This document shows, piece after piece, positions 22,648 through 32,221 of a stretch of DNA of 64,000 bases. Position numbers and translations under genes: made by a program. Under the pieces are notes generated by a model. That model was given only the letters and a program-made list of their open reading frames with translations. It searched no databases and was not told where the DNA came from. The DNA is taken from contig NZ_JANKBZ010000003.1 in assembly GCF_024623785.1 (NCBI RefSeq), positions 496,001 to 560,000 of the forward strand. The letters are read 5' to 3'. The DNA is from Archangium lipolyticum. GTDB lineage: Bacteria; Myxococcota; Myxococcia; Myxococcales; Myxococcaceae. How positions within the stretch are numbered: the first letter of the stretch is position 1; each line of letters starts with the position of its first letter.

Positions 22648-24071
22648 GCCGCCGTCTCGCCTTCCTCACGATGCTGGGCCTGGGCAGCGCCGCCCTCGCC
22701 GCCAATCCCATCACCCTTCAGACGCTGACCCCCACCTCGGGGACCGGCGCCGAGTCGCTGCTCGACGGCCACCCTGCCACCGGATGGACTCCCGAGGGAG
22801 ATCCCTCCGAGGAAGGCGTGCTGCTGCGCTTCGAGAAACCCGTACCGCTGGACGGCGTGGTGCTGCGCACCTGCACGGGCGCCCCGGAGCTCCAGGCGGC
22901 GCTGTACCTGAATGGCTCCGAGGCGATGTCCAATCAGAAGGTCGGCGCCGAGGAGACGACGCTGAAGTTCGCCAGGAAGGAGCTGCGCTCTCTCTTCGTG
23001 CGCCTGCAATCGACCGGGAGCGCGAAGGCGTGCCTGGGCGAGGTGACGCTGCTCCAGGGCGGCAAGCCGCTGGCGGTGAACGCGCCGCGCACGGTGGCGG
23101 GGCGCATCGAGGCTTCGTCGGTGCTGAGCCCCGCGGACGCGTACCACCCGGGCTTCCTCTTCGACGGGCGCCTGGACTTCGGCTGGGCGGAGGGCTCCAA
23201 GGGCCCCGGCACGGGTGAGTCCTTCACGCTCACGCTGGAGTCGCCGATGGAGGTGGTGGCCCTGGAGCTCTGGAACGGCTACCAGCGCTCGGCGGACCAC
23301 TTCCAGAAGAACGCGCGGGCGAAGAAGGTGACGCTCTCGGTGGACGGCGGCGAGCCGGTGCCGCTGAACGTGAAGGACGCGAACGGCGTGCAGACGCTGA
23401 AGCTGCCGGCCCCGATGAAGGGCCGCGAGTGGAAGCTGGCGGTGGTGGAGGTGTACCCCGGCAAGCGCTACCCGGACATGGTGCTCAGCGAGCTGCGGCT
23501 GGTGGACGCCCAGGGGCCGCTGGGAGTGCGCACCTCGGACGCGGCCGAGCGCCAGCGCGCGTTGGAGGCTGGACTGGCGGGCTCGCCGCTGGAGAAGGTG
23601 GCCAATCACCGCTGGCGCGGACGCTGCATCACCAACAACGACATCTACGATCCCCGGCGATTCAAGCTGCGCACCAACAACACCTTCGTCTACTACGACA
23701 ACAACGCATCCGAAGAGACGACCGTGTCCGAGGTGCTCGATGGGGCCTGGGTGGTGAAGAACGCGAGCGGCCCATGGGCGGCGGTGGAGCTGTTCGGCCG
23801 GCGGCACCGGAGCGAAACGAACTGGGATCCGTACGCGGACACCACGACGAAGGACAGCGTGCGCATCGCTGGCGGCAAGCTGGAGGTGGCGCGGGTGGTG
23901 GACCTGGGCAAGCAGGAGTTCGAGAAGCTCGTGGCCCAGTGGAGCAAGGGCCCCCAGGCCGACAAGGTGCTTTGCCTGGGTGAGCAGGGAAACACCTACG
24001 ACGACCTGGTGAAGGCGGACGCCTTCGTCGTGCGCGGCACGGCGGTGACGGACATCTTCTCCGCCGAGTAG
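22644..24071 (+). CDS. Secreted protein with tandem discoidin-like carbohydrate-binding domains
   Basis: 475 residues. Signal peptide about 1-19 (LGLGSAALAA). Two domains of jelly-roll/discoidin type follow: about 25-150 (ESLLDGHPATGWTP) and 155-300 (GFLFDGRLDFGWAEG, VVALELWNGYQRS), each with the variable-binding-site DGxxxTGW start seen in NADase-type glycan-binding and F5/8C modules. The C-terminal ~170 residues (FKLRTNNTFVYYDNNASEE) form a separate uncharacterised domain. Coupled to VanW by an ATGA overlap, so probably an extracytoplasmic partner that binds cell-wall or capsule glycans. Confidence 0.75.
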   Translation: MSRRLAFLTMLGLGSAALAANPITLQTLTPTSGTGAESLLDGHPATGWTPEGDPSEEGVLLRFEKPVPLDGVVLRTCTGAPELQAALYLNGSEAMSNQKVGAEETTLKFARKELRSLFVRLQSTGSAKACLGEVTLLQGGKPLAVNAPRTVAGRIEASSVLSPADAYHPGFLFDGRLDFGWAEGSKGPGTGESFTLTLESPMEVVALELWNGYQRSADHFQKNARAKKVTLSVDGGEPVPLNVKDANGVQTLKLPAPMKGREWKLAVVEVYPGKRYPDMVLSELRLVDAQGPLGVRTSDAAERQRALEAGLAGSPLEKVANHRWRGRCITNNDIYDPRRFKLRTNNTFVYYDNNASEETTVSEVLDGAWVVKNASGPWAAVELFGRRHRSETNWDPYADTTTKDSVRIAGGKLEVARVVDLGKQEFEKLVAQWSKGPQADKVLCLGEQGNTYDDLVKADAFVVRGTAVTDIFSAE

Positions 24072-24161
24072 GCGTGTACCGGAGTGTCTCGTGCGGCACC
24101 GCTTGTGTCACGGTTGCGTGTCGGATACTCCCTGCTTCCCCCATATTTCAAGGAGGCAGGA

Positions 24162-25460
24162 ATGTTCAGGTCATACCCGGGATACCGGAATCTCTTCATC
24201 GCGACGTGTTTCGCCGGAGTCGGGCTCTCGGGGTGTGGCCCCGAGCAGGAGCCGGTCCTGGCGGACGAGTCCCCCGTCACCGGGGCACAGGCACTGACGG
24301 AAGGGGCGCCGCTGACGACGCACGACGCGAGCTGCCTCCAGTTGCAGGACCAGAACACGTGGAGCACGTACGCCTCGTACATGACGCCCGTGGGCCCGGC
24401 GCTCGGGCTGTCGAGCATCGTGCAGGACCTGAACCGCGCGGGCCCCATGCTCACCTCCACCACCCACCCGCCGGCCGTGGGCTACAAGGGCGGCTTCCGG
24501 TGGAACGACGGCGACATGAGCACCACGGACTGGATTCCCCAGGCGCTGACCGCGGGCGTGTCCGGTAGCACCAACGTCGCCATCGTCTCCTGGCACTACG
24601 CGCCCAGCACCGCCCCGGAGAAGGGCGTGCGCATCTCGGTGGCGGACATCTCGGACATGTCCCTGAGCGCGGTGAACTACCGGCACATCCTCCTGGTGCG
24701 GCCCACCAGCTCCGGCAACTTCACCGTGGTGCCCGAGCACGGCGGCGGCCTCGCCTGGTTCGGCAACTACCTCTACATGGCCGACACCTCCGACGGCATG
24801 CGCGTGTTCGACCTCACGCAGATCCGCCAGGTGGACACCAGCACCACCTGTGACACCGCCATCGGCAAGGTCGGCTCGGTGTGGTGCGCCTACGGCTACA
24901 AGTACGTGCTGCCGCAGGTGAGCGCCTACGTTCAGCCCTCGACCATCACCAGCCCGTGCCGGACCAAGTTCTCCTTCCTCGGCAAGGACACGCGCGGCAC
25001 CACCGACGTGGTGCTCTCCGGCGAGTACTGCAACAACGGCGACACGCCCTGCCCCTATGACGGCTCCACCCCGGGGCTCGGCGGGCGGCTCTACCGCTGG
25101 CCGGTGGACTCCACCACCTACCGCCTGAAGACGGTGAGCGGCGTGGTGAAGCCCGAGCGCGCCTACATCATGAACGAGCCCAACGTGCAGGGCGTGGCCC
25201 CCATCATGACCACGACCTCGACCACGTCGTACTGGCTGAGCTCCACGCGCTACTCCGGGGCCCTCTTCAAGGTGTCCACGAGCGCCTCGCGCACGGCGTA
25301 CCTGTCGGGGAGCGGCCAGTGGGCGCGGATGCCCGAGGGCATGCACGCCACCGGCAGCGGCACCAACCTGTGGACGGTCACCGAGGGCTACAACGGCTCC
25401 ACCAACCCGGCGACCGGTGGACGCGTGGTCTTCCTCGCGGCTCAGGCCTCGTTGGACTGA
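24162..25460 (+). CDS. Secreted lipoprotein, beta-propeller-like
   Basis: 432 residues from the ATG at 24162, which has a perfect AGGAGG five bases upstream; upstream in-frame starts lack one. Lipobox GLSGC (Cys about 25). The mature protein is Ser/Thr/Tyr/Trp-rich with repeated blade-like strands (GGGLAWFGNYLYMADTSDGMRVFDL; GTNLWTVTEGYNGS) and four paired Cys residues, typical of secreted myxobacterial proteins with a propeller. No catalytic motif. Stand-alone gene. Function unknown. Confidence 0.75.
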   Translation: MFRSYPGYRNLFIATCFAGVGLSGCGPEQEPVLADESPVTGAQALTEGAPLTTHDASCLQLQDQNTWSTYASYMTPVGPALGLSSIVQDLNRAGPMLTSTTHPPAVGYKGGFRWNDGDMSTTDWIPQALTAGVSGSTNVAIVSWHYAPSTAPEKGVRISVADISDMSLSAVNYRHILLVRPTSSGNFTVVPEHGGGLAWFGNYLYMADTSDGMRVFDLTQIRQVDTSTTCDTAIGKVGSVWCAYGYKYVLPQVSAYVQPSTITSPCRTKFSFLGKDTRGTTDVVLSGEYCNNGDTPCPYDGSTPGLGGRLYRWPVDSTTYRLKTVSGVVKPERAYIMNEPNVQGVAPIMTTTSTTSYWLSSTRYSGALFKVSTSASRTAYLSGSGQWARMPEGMHATGSGTNLWTVTEGYNGSTNPATGGRVVFLAAQASLD

Positions 25461-25482
25461 GTCCGCATGGGGCCGGTCCCGC

Positions 25483-26253
25483 TCAGGCGGGGCCGCTCCC
25501 CGCCCGGCGGCTCCGCTCGACGTAGGCGGCCGTGGCCTTGGAGAGCTCCTTCACCGTGGCCATGAAGCGCTCCCGCCGCGCCAGGAGCTCCGGACCGGGC
25601 GGGCCGAGCGGCGTGGAGTCGTCGTAGAACAGGATGCTGCGCAGGCTCGTGATGAGGCCCGCCAGGGGGAACTCCCGCACCGCTCGCACGGGGTCGATGA
25701 GCTCCGCGTCCCCCACGGTGGTCAGGGTGTCGTAGTGGGAGAGCCCCATCCTCCACACCCAGGTCCCCACCACCTCGATGAGCCCCAACCGGCCATCCTC
25801 GAGCAGGACCAGGCAGCGCCCCTGGATCATCCCGGACTCGCCCGGCCGTGCGTTCTCCGCGCCCCGGACGGCGTAGTCCCTCCCGATGATGTAGCCGCTC
25901 GCCTCCAGCCACTTCATCCTGCGGACTCGCGCCGGGTGCGTCCCGAGCCGTGCCTCCAGCTCCCTCAGCATCTCCTCGGGCAGCCCATTCGAGTTGCGGA
26001 TGATCTCTCGGATGGAGGTCCGCTGGAAGCGCCTCAGCTCCGGGAGCGCCAGATGGATGAGCCGGGTGAGGATCTGCCCCTGCATCCCCTGGAGCCCCTC
26101 GAGCATGGGCTCCATCACGGTCCAGAACTCGTTCTTGGAGGAAGCCTCCGCGGACGGTGGCCCGTCGGGCACGAAGACGGGAACCTCCTTCGGGGTCGGC
26201 CGGCGATCGGACAACTCGATGACGGCGGCCATCTTCTCCTCGGGGTCCTTCAT
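25483..26253 (-). CDS. Hypothetical cytoplasmic protein
   Basis: 256 residues from the ATG at 26253; the ATG at 26232 has GAGGAG three bases ahead and is an alternative. No signal or membrane helix. The central part has MLEGLQGMQGQILTRLIHLA followed by LPELRRFQRTSIREIIRNSNGL, likely helical, and the second half is a beta-rich domain (VLLEDGRLGLIEVVGTWVWRMGLSHYDTL). I do not recognise the family. Convergent with the lipoprotein gene and 20 bases downstream of the membrane protein gene, with which it may be co-transcribed. Confidence 0.65.
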   Translation of the reverse strand: MKDPEEKMAAVIELSDRRPTPKEVPVFVPDGPPSAEASSKNEFWTVMEPMLEGLQGMQGQILTRLIHLALPELRRFQRTSIREIIRNSNGLPEEMLRELEARLGTHPARVRRMKWLEASGYIIGRDYAVRGAENARPGESGMIQGRCLVLLEDGRLGLIEVVGTWVWRMGLSHYDTLTTVGDAELIDPVRAVREFPLAGLITSLRSILFYDDSTPLGPPGPELLARRERFMATVKELSKATAAYVERSRRAGSGPA

Positions 26254-26273
26254 GGAGCCCAGGCTAATACGTC

Positions 26274-27788
26274 TCAGTCCCGGTTGCGCAGGAGTGAAGC
26301 GGGACGAACGGCGGAAGGATTGTGCCAATCGACGAGCCGCTCCAGCAGCTCCTCGTCCCCCTCCTCCCGGACGCGGGCGAGGAAGGCCTCGAAGAAGTCC
26401 TCGCGCACATAGACGTAGTCATGATCCAGCCGCACGGGCGGGGGGAATTCCTCCCGGGTGGGCGCGTAGGCCATCCACTCCCCATCGAGCACGCCCCAGA
26501 CGAGCCGTCCGATGCGGGTGCGATCCAATCCGGGCTCGGGAGCCCAGGCCATGGCCTCGTGGCCGGTGACGTGGTCGTAGAGGAAGTTCACGCCCTGGTG
26601 CGCGATGAGCAGCTCGGGCAGGGGCTGGGGAATGCGGGAGATGAGCGCCCGGTAGCGGCCATAGGGCGGAGTCGCATGGGGGTCGAAGCCGAATCGCGCC
26701 AGGGGGACCAGGGCCAGCGCCACGAGGGCGGCGGCCCAGGGCAGCGGGCGGAGACCCGGACGCACCGAGGGGACGGCGAGCAGCACGAGGGGGACGGCGA
26801 GCAGCGGCGCGAGGAGCGAGGTGCGGTAGCCCATGTCGAGCACATCGCCGCGCCAGAGGGGGAACAGGCACACCGCGAGCGGGAGGACGAGCCCCATGAC
26901 GAGCGGGCGCAGCTCCCGGCGCCGCCAGAGGAGCACGGCCCCCCAGGCGAGTCCGAGCCAGGCCGAGCCCAGCTCCACCTGTTGAAGCCAATGGGTCCGT
27001 CGGAGCGCGAAGTACGGAAAAGGAGGAGGCCAGCCGGGGGACAGGTCGAGCTGGGAGGAGACGCGCTCCAGGTCCTTGGGGTGGAGCAGATTGGGGAGGA
27101 CGGAGGTGAGGAGCGCGAAGGAAGCCAGGCCCACCAGGCCGACGAGGACGAGGGGCCACTTGCGCTCGGGCGAATCCGTGCGCCCGCGAAGCACGAGGCC
27201 GAGCACGGCCCCCAACGCACCCAATCCGAGCAGAGAAGCGCCGAGCCGGTGGGCGGTGGCGGCGAGCAGGGCCGCCCCAACCGCCCCCAGGAGCATGCCC
27301 CAGGAGCGCCGGCCAGAAACAGCCCATCCGAGCACGAAGAAGAGCGGAGCGACGATCCCGAGGGTCTTCGGAAAGTCCCCGGCGAGGTGAGTCAGCGTCG
27401 GAGAAAAAGCGGCCCATGAGGCCAATCCGAGAGCCCTGAGGGTATGTCGACCCCCGACCTCCCCATCCAGGACCCAACCCGCGAACCAGGCGGCGGGAAC
27501 ACACAGCGAGGCCAGAAGGGCACTGCCGACCTTCACGCCGACCACGGGTCCACCGAACAAGGCGGAGCCCAGTCCAAGAGCGCGCAGCACCCAGCTGGCG
27601 TCGCGGACATGAAAGCGGCCCTCGGCGAGCCAGTGCTGCATCTGGACGACGTAGTAATACCCGTCGGTCCCGGGAGGCTCGGGGCTCTCGAGGAGCCGCG
27701 CGAGCCGGACGAGGAACGCGCCGAGGGTGAGCGCCGCCACGAGGGTGGCGGCGCGCCACCTCCGAGACTCAGGAGGTGGGGAGATCAA
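26274..27788 (-). CDS. Polytopic membrane protein, GT-C glycosyltransferase/oligosaccharyltransferase-like
   Basis: 504 residues with about ten membrane helices and a C-terminal soluble part. ESPEPPGTDGYYYVVQMQHWL in the first external loop resembles the acidic D(E)xD/TDPYYY loop of GT-C enzymes such as STT3 and PMT. The later loop with GDFPKTLG and the C-terminal YRALISRIPQ region fit the same scheme. The substrate is not inferable. The upstream start is a TTG at 27788, which overlaps the PilT-like gene by 20 bases; an internal GTG is possible. Confidence 0.65.
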   Translation of the reverse strand: MISPPPESRRWRAATLVAALTLGAFLVRLARLLESPEPPGTDGYYYVVQMQHWLAEGRFHVRDASWVLRALGLGSALFGGPVVGVKVGSALLASLCVPAAWFAGWVLDGEVGGRHTLRALGLASWAAFSPTLTHLAGDFPKTLGIVAPLFFVLGWAVSGRRSWGMLLGAVGAALLAATAHRLGASLLGLGALGAVLGLVLRGRTDSPERKWPLVLVGLVGLASFALLTSVLPNLLHPKDLERVSSQLDLSPGWPPPFPYFALRRTHWLQQVELGSAWLGLAWGAVLLWRRRELRPLVMGLVLPLAVCLFPLWRGDVLDMGYRTSLLAPLLAVPLVLLAVPSVRPGLRPLPWAAALVALALVPLARFGFDPHATPPYGRYRALISRIPQPLPELLIAHQGVNFLYDHVTGHEAMAWAPEPGLDRTRIGRLVWGVLDGEWMAYAPTREEFPPPVRLDHDYVYVREDFFEAFLARVREEGDEELLERLVDWHNPSAVRPASLLRNRD

Positions 27789-29469
27789 CCTTGAAGCCCG
27801 AGCGCTCGAGCATCTGTTTGAACTCGGCCTTGGCGATGGCCTTGATGTAGGCGTCGTTGGGCTCGCAGAGCTTCTTCTTCACGAGATCGAGCAGGGCGTC
27901 GTTGAGCGTCTGCATGCCGATGCCGCGAGAGGTCTGCATGATGGAGGGGATCTGGAACGTCTTGCCCTCGCGGATGAGGTTGGCGACGGAGCTGGTGCAC
28001 AGGAGGACTTCCTGAGCGGGCACGCGGCCGCCACCGATCTTCTTCACGAGCATCTGCGAGATGACGCCCTTGAGGGACTCGGAGAGCATCATGCGGATCT
28101 GCTCCTGCCGGTCGGCGGGGAACTGGTCGATGATGCGGTCGACGGTCGAGGGAGCGGTGTTGGTGTGGAGCGTCCCGAAGACGAGGTGGCCCGTTTCGGC
28201 CGTTTCGATGGCGATGGCGATCGTCTCGAGGTCTCGCATTTCGCCGACGAGCACGATGTCGGGGTCTTCGCGGAGTGCGGCGCGCAGGGCGTTCTTGAAG
28301 CCCTGGGTGTGGACGTGGACCTCGCGCTGGTTGACCAGACACTTCTTGTTCGGGTGGACGAACTCGATCGGGTCCTCGATCGTGATGATGTGGTCCTCGC
28401 GGTTGCGATTGATGAAGTCGATCATCGCGGCGAGCGTCGTGGACTTGCCCGAGCCGGTGGGGCCGGTGACGAGGACCAGACCCTTGCTGAGGAAGCACAG
28501 GTCGAGGATGTGCTTGGACAGCCCCATGTCCTCGGCGGTCATGATCTTGTTGGGGATCTGCCGCATGACCGAGCCGATGCCCTTGCGATCCTCGAAGACG
28601 TTGACGCGGAAGCGGGCGCGATCGGTCTCGTGGGCGAAGTCGGTGTCCTTGGTCTCCTCCCACTGCTTCTTGTTCTTCTCCGGAGCCATGGTCCAGAGCA
28701 TGGCCTTGAGGCGCTCGGGAGACAGGGGGCGGTAGTCCTCCTGGGGCACCATGTCACCGTCGATGCGCAGCATGGGCACCACGGTGCTCGACAGGTGGAG
28801 GTCCGAGGCCTTCTTGTCGAGCATGCGATCCAGCAGCGCGGCCATGGCCTTGGCGGCGTCCGGATCCGGTCCGTCCTGGGGCGGCAGCACCTGGATGCTC
28901 GACCTGGCCTCGACGGCGGAGGGAGCGGCGGCGCCCGGCACCGCGCGGGCCTGGGCCGCCGGAGCCGCGGGGGAAGGCGTGCGCGCCGCCGGGGCGGGAG
29001 CGGCCGTGAAGGCCCCACCGGCGCCACGGGCCGCCAGGTCCATCATGTCGGCCGGCGAGGCCAGCTCGAGCTTGTCCTCCTCGGACGCGGGCGGCAGGTC
29101 CAGGGCGGCCGGGGCCGGAGCCAGGGTGGGCGGCGGCAGCGGGACGGCGGCCACGGCGTTGGCGGGGGGCTTGTAGGGGACCAGCGCCACCTTCAGGTGT
29201 CCCGCGACGTTCTGCACCTTCACCTGCACGGAGCCGGCGGGGGCGCTGTACGGGAAGGAGGAGACCCCCTCGGTGGGGAAGTTGGCCCGCAGATCCGCGG
29301 GGACGATCTCCGACAGGGCGCCGATGATCTGCTGCGAGCTCAACCCGGCTTTCACCATGGGCACGTTGCCCGAGGCGGTCCGCAGGGTGATACCGCTGCC
29401 GGTCTCCAGCATCACAGCGACACCAGATTCCTTGTAGAGCTTCTCGATGAAGGCGTCGAACCGGGCCAT
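27769..29469 (-). CDS. PilT-family type IV pilus ATPase with N-terminal extension domain
   Basis: 566 residues, about 200 longer than PilT. Residues 1-100 form a separate small domain, then an Ala/Pro-rich linker (about 100-195), then a complete PilT/PilU ATPase: KKASDLHLSS, Walker A GPTGSGKST, Asp box TIEDPIEFVH, Walker B VGEMRDLETI, and His box GHLVFGTLHTNTA. Hexameric cytoplasmic motor that powers pilus retraction; here probably a specialised paralogue involved in gliding/twitching. The 158-residue gene six bases upstream is its likely partner, and its end overlaps the GT-C gene. Confidence 0.92.
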   Translation of the reverse strand: MARFDAFIEKLYKESGVAVMLETGSGITLRTASGNVPMVKAGLSSQQIIGALSEIVPADLRANFPTEGVSSFPYSAPAGSVQVKVQNVAGHLKVALVPYKPPANAVAAVPLPPPTLAPAPAALDLPPASEEDKLELASPADMMDLAARGAGGAFTAAPAPAARTPSPAAPAAQARAVPGAAAPSAVEARSSIQVLPPQDGPDPDAAKAMAALLDRMLDKKASDLHLSSTVVPMLRIDGDMVPQEDYRPLSPERLKAMLWTMAPEKNKKQWEETKDTDFAHETDRARFRVNVFEDRKGIGSVMRQIPNKIMTAEDMGLSKHILDLCFLSKGLVLVTGPTGSGKSTTLAAMIDFINRNREDHIITIEDPIEFVHPNKKCLVNQREVHVHTQGFKNALRAALREDPDIVLVGEMRDLETIAIAIETAETGHLVFGTLHTNTAPSTVDRIIDQFPADRQEQIRMMLSESLKGVISQMLVKKIGGGRVPAQEVLLCTSSVANLIREGKTFQIPSIMQTSRGIGMQTLNDALLDLVKKKLCEPNDAYIKAIAKAEFKQMLERSGFKVDLPTS

Positions 29470-29475
29470 GGCTTC

Positions 29476-29952
29476 TCAGCGACGAAGGGTTTCCACGTAC
29501 GCGACGTGGCGCTTGTTGACGAGTGCGACGCGCTCCCCCTCCAACACGGGGAAGAACGCGGGCGCGTTGTTGAGGTAGTCCGTGAGGCGCGAGTGCGCGT
29601 CGGGCAGCACGTAGGTGATGAGCCCGCGCAGCTTCTGCCCATCCACCATCGTCACCTCCACCTCGTGCTCGGTGGGGATGGTGAACTGGTCGATGATGTT
29701 GGGCTCGTGCTCGGCGGCCACGCGTGCCAGGGCGAGGTTCTCGCAGTGCACGAACGTCATGACGTTCGTCTCCGCGTCGAGCGCGGGGATGAACTGGGGG
29801 CCACTGGCGTTGAGGAGATCCGAGAGCCGCTCACCCCCGGTGTATCCGGGAGCGGCCTCGGAGAGGAACACGGCCACGTTGCGCGAGGCACCACCCGGCA
29901 GGATCAACTGGGCCGCCACGCGTCGCTTGGGTACGGAGAGTGATTCCAGCAT
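29476..29952 (-). CDS. Conserved small protein paired with the PilT-like ATPase
   Basis: 158 residues, cytoplasmic, no known motif. Two similar beta-rich halves are visible (NVAVFLSEAAPGYTGGERLSDLL and LPDAHSRLTDYLNNAPAFFPVL). Residues EVEVTMVDGQKLRGLITYVLP link them with an Sm- or PilZ-like strand pattern, but no PilZ RxxxR/DxSxxG signature is present. It ends six bases before the PilT-like gene and is the first gene of that operon. Likely a regulatory or adaptor protein of the motor; inference from linkage only. Confidence 0.75.
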   Translation of the reverse strand: MLESLSVPKRRVAAQLILPGGASRNVAVFLSEAAPGYTGGERLSDLLNASGPQFIPALDAETNVMTFVHCENLALARVAAEHEPNIIDQFTIPTEHEVEVTMVDGQKLRGLITYVLPDAHSRLTDYLNNAPAFFPVLEGERVALVNKRHVAYVETLRR

Positions 29953-30049
29953 GGGGGGGAGTGTAGAGCCGTACGTTGTTTAGCACACTCATTGACTCCC
30001 CCTGGAATCGGGACGGGGGGTGAGCATCGCTCCCACACCCCGTGTCACA

Positions 30050-30715
30050 TCACAGCCGCAGGCCGACCTGGAAGCGGTACGCCACCCCGGACAAAGGGAG
30101 CGAGCCGGCCTGGAGGGCGGTCGAGGGGATGGGTTCCTGGTCGCTCCTGGCCGGAGGCTCCGGAGTGAGCGCGTCGAAGCGGGCCCTGGGCCGGAAGCCG
30201 TACCCCGCCCCCACGTCGAAGAGGAAGGCGGGGGTGCCCGCGCGGCCCCGGTGGAGGGGGAGGACGAACGAGACGCCCAGCAGGCCCGTGGCGGAGACCT
30301 GCCCCACGTCCTGGCGCAGCTGGCCTACCCGCAGACCCAGCCAGTCGTAGCCGATCAGCGCCTGGGCATAGGGCTCGACGAAGGAACCCAGGGACGCGCG
30401 GTACGCGGCCCCGAGCTCCACGCCCGTGAGCCCCAGCTTCGCCTCGGTGGCATGGTGGAGCGACGCGGAGGTGCCCCCAGTGAGGAAGCCGCCCTCCACT
30501 TCCAGCCGGCCGCCCGTCAGGGGCAGCGCGTAGGCGGCCCCCACGCGGAACAGCGGCAGGTGATCGTTCTCGTCCACGAGATCATACGCGCGCGGAGTGC
30601 TGACCTGGCCGGCATAGCCCAGACGGAAGCTCAACGGCGCCCGGGCGGAGGCCTCCGGGGAAGAGAGGACGGCGGCCAGCAGGAGGACGGCGCAGGTGAC
30701 GGGAAGGTGTCTCAT
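30050..30715 (-). CDS. Outer-membrane beta-barrel protein
   Basis: 221 residues with a signal peptide (LLLAAVLSSPEASA). The mature part is a run of alternating amphipathic strands ending in aromatic or Leu residues (LSFRLGYAGQVS, VELGAAYRASLGSFVEPYAQALIGYDWLGLRV) and terminates YRFQVGLRL, as needed for BAM insertion. About eight strands fit an OmpA/OmpW-sized barrel. Last gene of a three-gene operon after two propeller lipoproteins, two bases after the preceding stop. Confidence 0.75.
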   Translation of the reverse strand: MRHLPVTCAVLLLAAVLSSPEASARAPLSFRLGYAGQVSTPRAYDLVDENDHLPLFRVGAAYALPLTGGRLEVEGGFLTGGTSASLHHATEAKLGLTGVELGAAYRASLGSFVEPYAQALIGYDWLGLRVGQLRQDVGQVSATGLLGVSFVLPLHRGRAGTPAFLFDVGAGYGFRPRARFDALTPEPPARSDQEPIPSTALQAGSLPLSGVAYRFQVGLRL

Positions 30716-30717
30716 GG

Positions 30718-32217
30718 TCAGGGGCCCTCCGGGGCGCGGTCGAGCTCATCCGCGAGGGTGAAGTACCGCACGCGCTCCGCGGCGCCGCGCTCGAAGCGGT
30801 CCGCGGGAATCAGGGTGACGTCACCCAGCAACGGCTCCGCGTGCTGCGCGGCCAGCACGTCCTGCGCTGGCAGGTAGTGCAGCACGGTGATGGGGGCATC
30901 CAGGGTGACCTGGTCGATGGCGAGCGTCTCCACGTCCAGGCGGGCCAGGGTGGGCTGCCCTTGGGGCGCGAAGTAGAACCGGCCCCGAGCCGCGTCCATG
31001 ACGTCGGCGCCCACCGTGCGCGACACGGGGATGGGGTTGATGCGCACGCGCAGGCGGGTGTCCTCCTCGCGCACCGTCACCACGGAGAGCGCCGCGCCGC
31101 CATTGCCCACGCTGGGGTGACGGAACACGGCCGCGCCGAGCGCGTCGCTGAAGCGGACCGCGTCGAAGCCGGCGCTCAACAGCACCGTGCCGCTCTTCCC
31201 GGTGACCACGTCCCACGCCACCACCGTGCGCAGCTTCCCGTCGTAGAAGAGCGCGCGTCCATCCGCGAGCACATGGGTGCTCGTCAGGGGCGCGCCCAGG
31301 GGGAGCCGGGGCACGTCCTGAAGTCCCCGCGCGTCGAGCACCAGGGCCTCCTGGCTGCCCGCGTAGACGGCCAGCACCGAGCGCTCCGCGGCCGGTGCCG
31401 AGGCCGGCGGGAGCTCGATGTCGCTGAGCCCCGTGCCCCCGGCGAGGAAGTTCACGGACGCCGTCAGCTCGTCCCCTTCCCTGCCCAGCTCCACCGCGAA
31501 GACGTCGTCCATGCCGGTGAGCCGCAGGAAGAGCACGTCCCCGCTCGGGGAGAAGAGCGCCTCCTGCACGGCCACCTCGGGCTGCGTCTCCGACAGGCGC
31601 GTGGGGATGCGCCGCGGCGCCCGCCGGGGGGCCTTCGCATCGAGGACCACCACGCCCCGGTCCAGGGTGATGGCCACGTACTGCCGATCCTCCTTCGGCG
31701 GGGCGAAGACGACCGAGCGCGGCGCGAGGCTCTCCGTCCCCAGCGCCAGGCGCGTCACCTCGCGGGTCTCCACGTCCACCACCGACACCTCGTTGAGGTT
31801 GCGCGCCACCACGTCCGGGCCCAGGCTCGCGGTGCTGTAGGTGAGGACGCCGAAGCGGTTGTCGGCGCTGAACGCGAGGGTGTCGTACGCGCCCGGCAGC
31901 TCCAGCGTCCGCACGTCCCCGCTGTCCACCGACACGAGCTGCAACAGCGGACGGCGTTGATCTCCTGCCAGCACGGCCACCAGGTCCTCCTGGAGCCTCG
32001 CCGCCTTGCGCGCCCCCTGGGCGATGGGGAAGCCCTGGGGCTTCTCGCCCTTGCGCACCCGCACCACCCGCTGCGTCTGCGGCACCACCGACACGAGCGC
32101 ATCCCCCGTGGTGAGCAACGGCAGGGGCGCGAGCCTCTGGGTGTAGAGATCTCCGCGGCCACCACAGGCCCCCGCGAGCAACAACACCGCGGGCAGCAGT
32201 CGTCGAACGATTCTCAT
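30718..32217 (-). CDS. Lipoprotein with WD40/YVTN-like beta-propeller (second of operon)
   Basis: 499 residues from the ATG at 32217. Lipobox LAGAC (Cys18). The rest is a propeller-like series of blades such as RTLELPGAYDTLAFSADNRFGVLTYS and NEVSVVDVETREVTRLALG, with LFSPSGDVLFLRL later. No catalytic residues; probably a protein-binding scaffold in the outer-membrane leaflet. Starts four bases after the stop of the first propeller gene and ends two bases before the beta-barrel gene, so the three proteins are probably a complex. Confidence 0.8.
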   Translation of the reverse strand: MRIVRRLLPAVLLLAGACGGRGDLYTQRLAPLPLLTTGDALVSVVPQTQRVVRVRKGEKPQGFPIAQGARKAARLQEDLVAVLAGDQRRPLLQLVSVDSGDVRTLELPGAYDTLAFSADNRFGVLTYSTASLGPDVVARNLNEVSVVDVETREVTRLALGTESLAPRSVVFAPPKEDRQYVAITLDRGVVVLDAKAPRRAPRRIPTRLSETQPEVAVQEALFSPSGDVLFLRLTGMDDVFAVELGREGDELTASVNFLAGGTGLSDIELPPASAPAAERSVLAVYAGSQEALVLDARGLQDVPRLPLGAPLTSTHVLADGRALFYDGKLRTVVAWDVVTGKSGTVLLSAGFDAVRFSDALGAAVFRHPSVGNGGAALSVVTVREEDTRLRVRINPIPVSRTVGADVMDAARGRFYFAPQGQPTLARLDVETLAIDQVTLDAPITVLHYLPAQDVLAAQHAEPLLGDVTLIPADRFERGAAERVRYFTLADELDRAPEGP

Positions 32218-32221
32218 GGGT

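Noticed and set aside
27727..29943. 738-codon plus-strand frame opposite the PilT-like operon
   Set aside because: Gly/Asp/His-rich shadow; the opposite strand has complete ATPase motifs.
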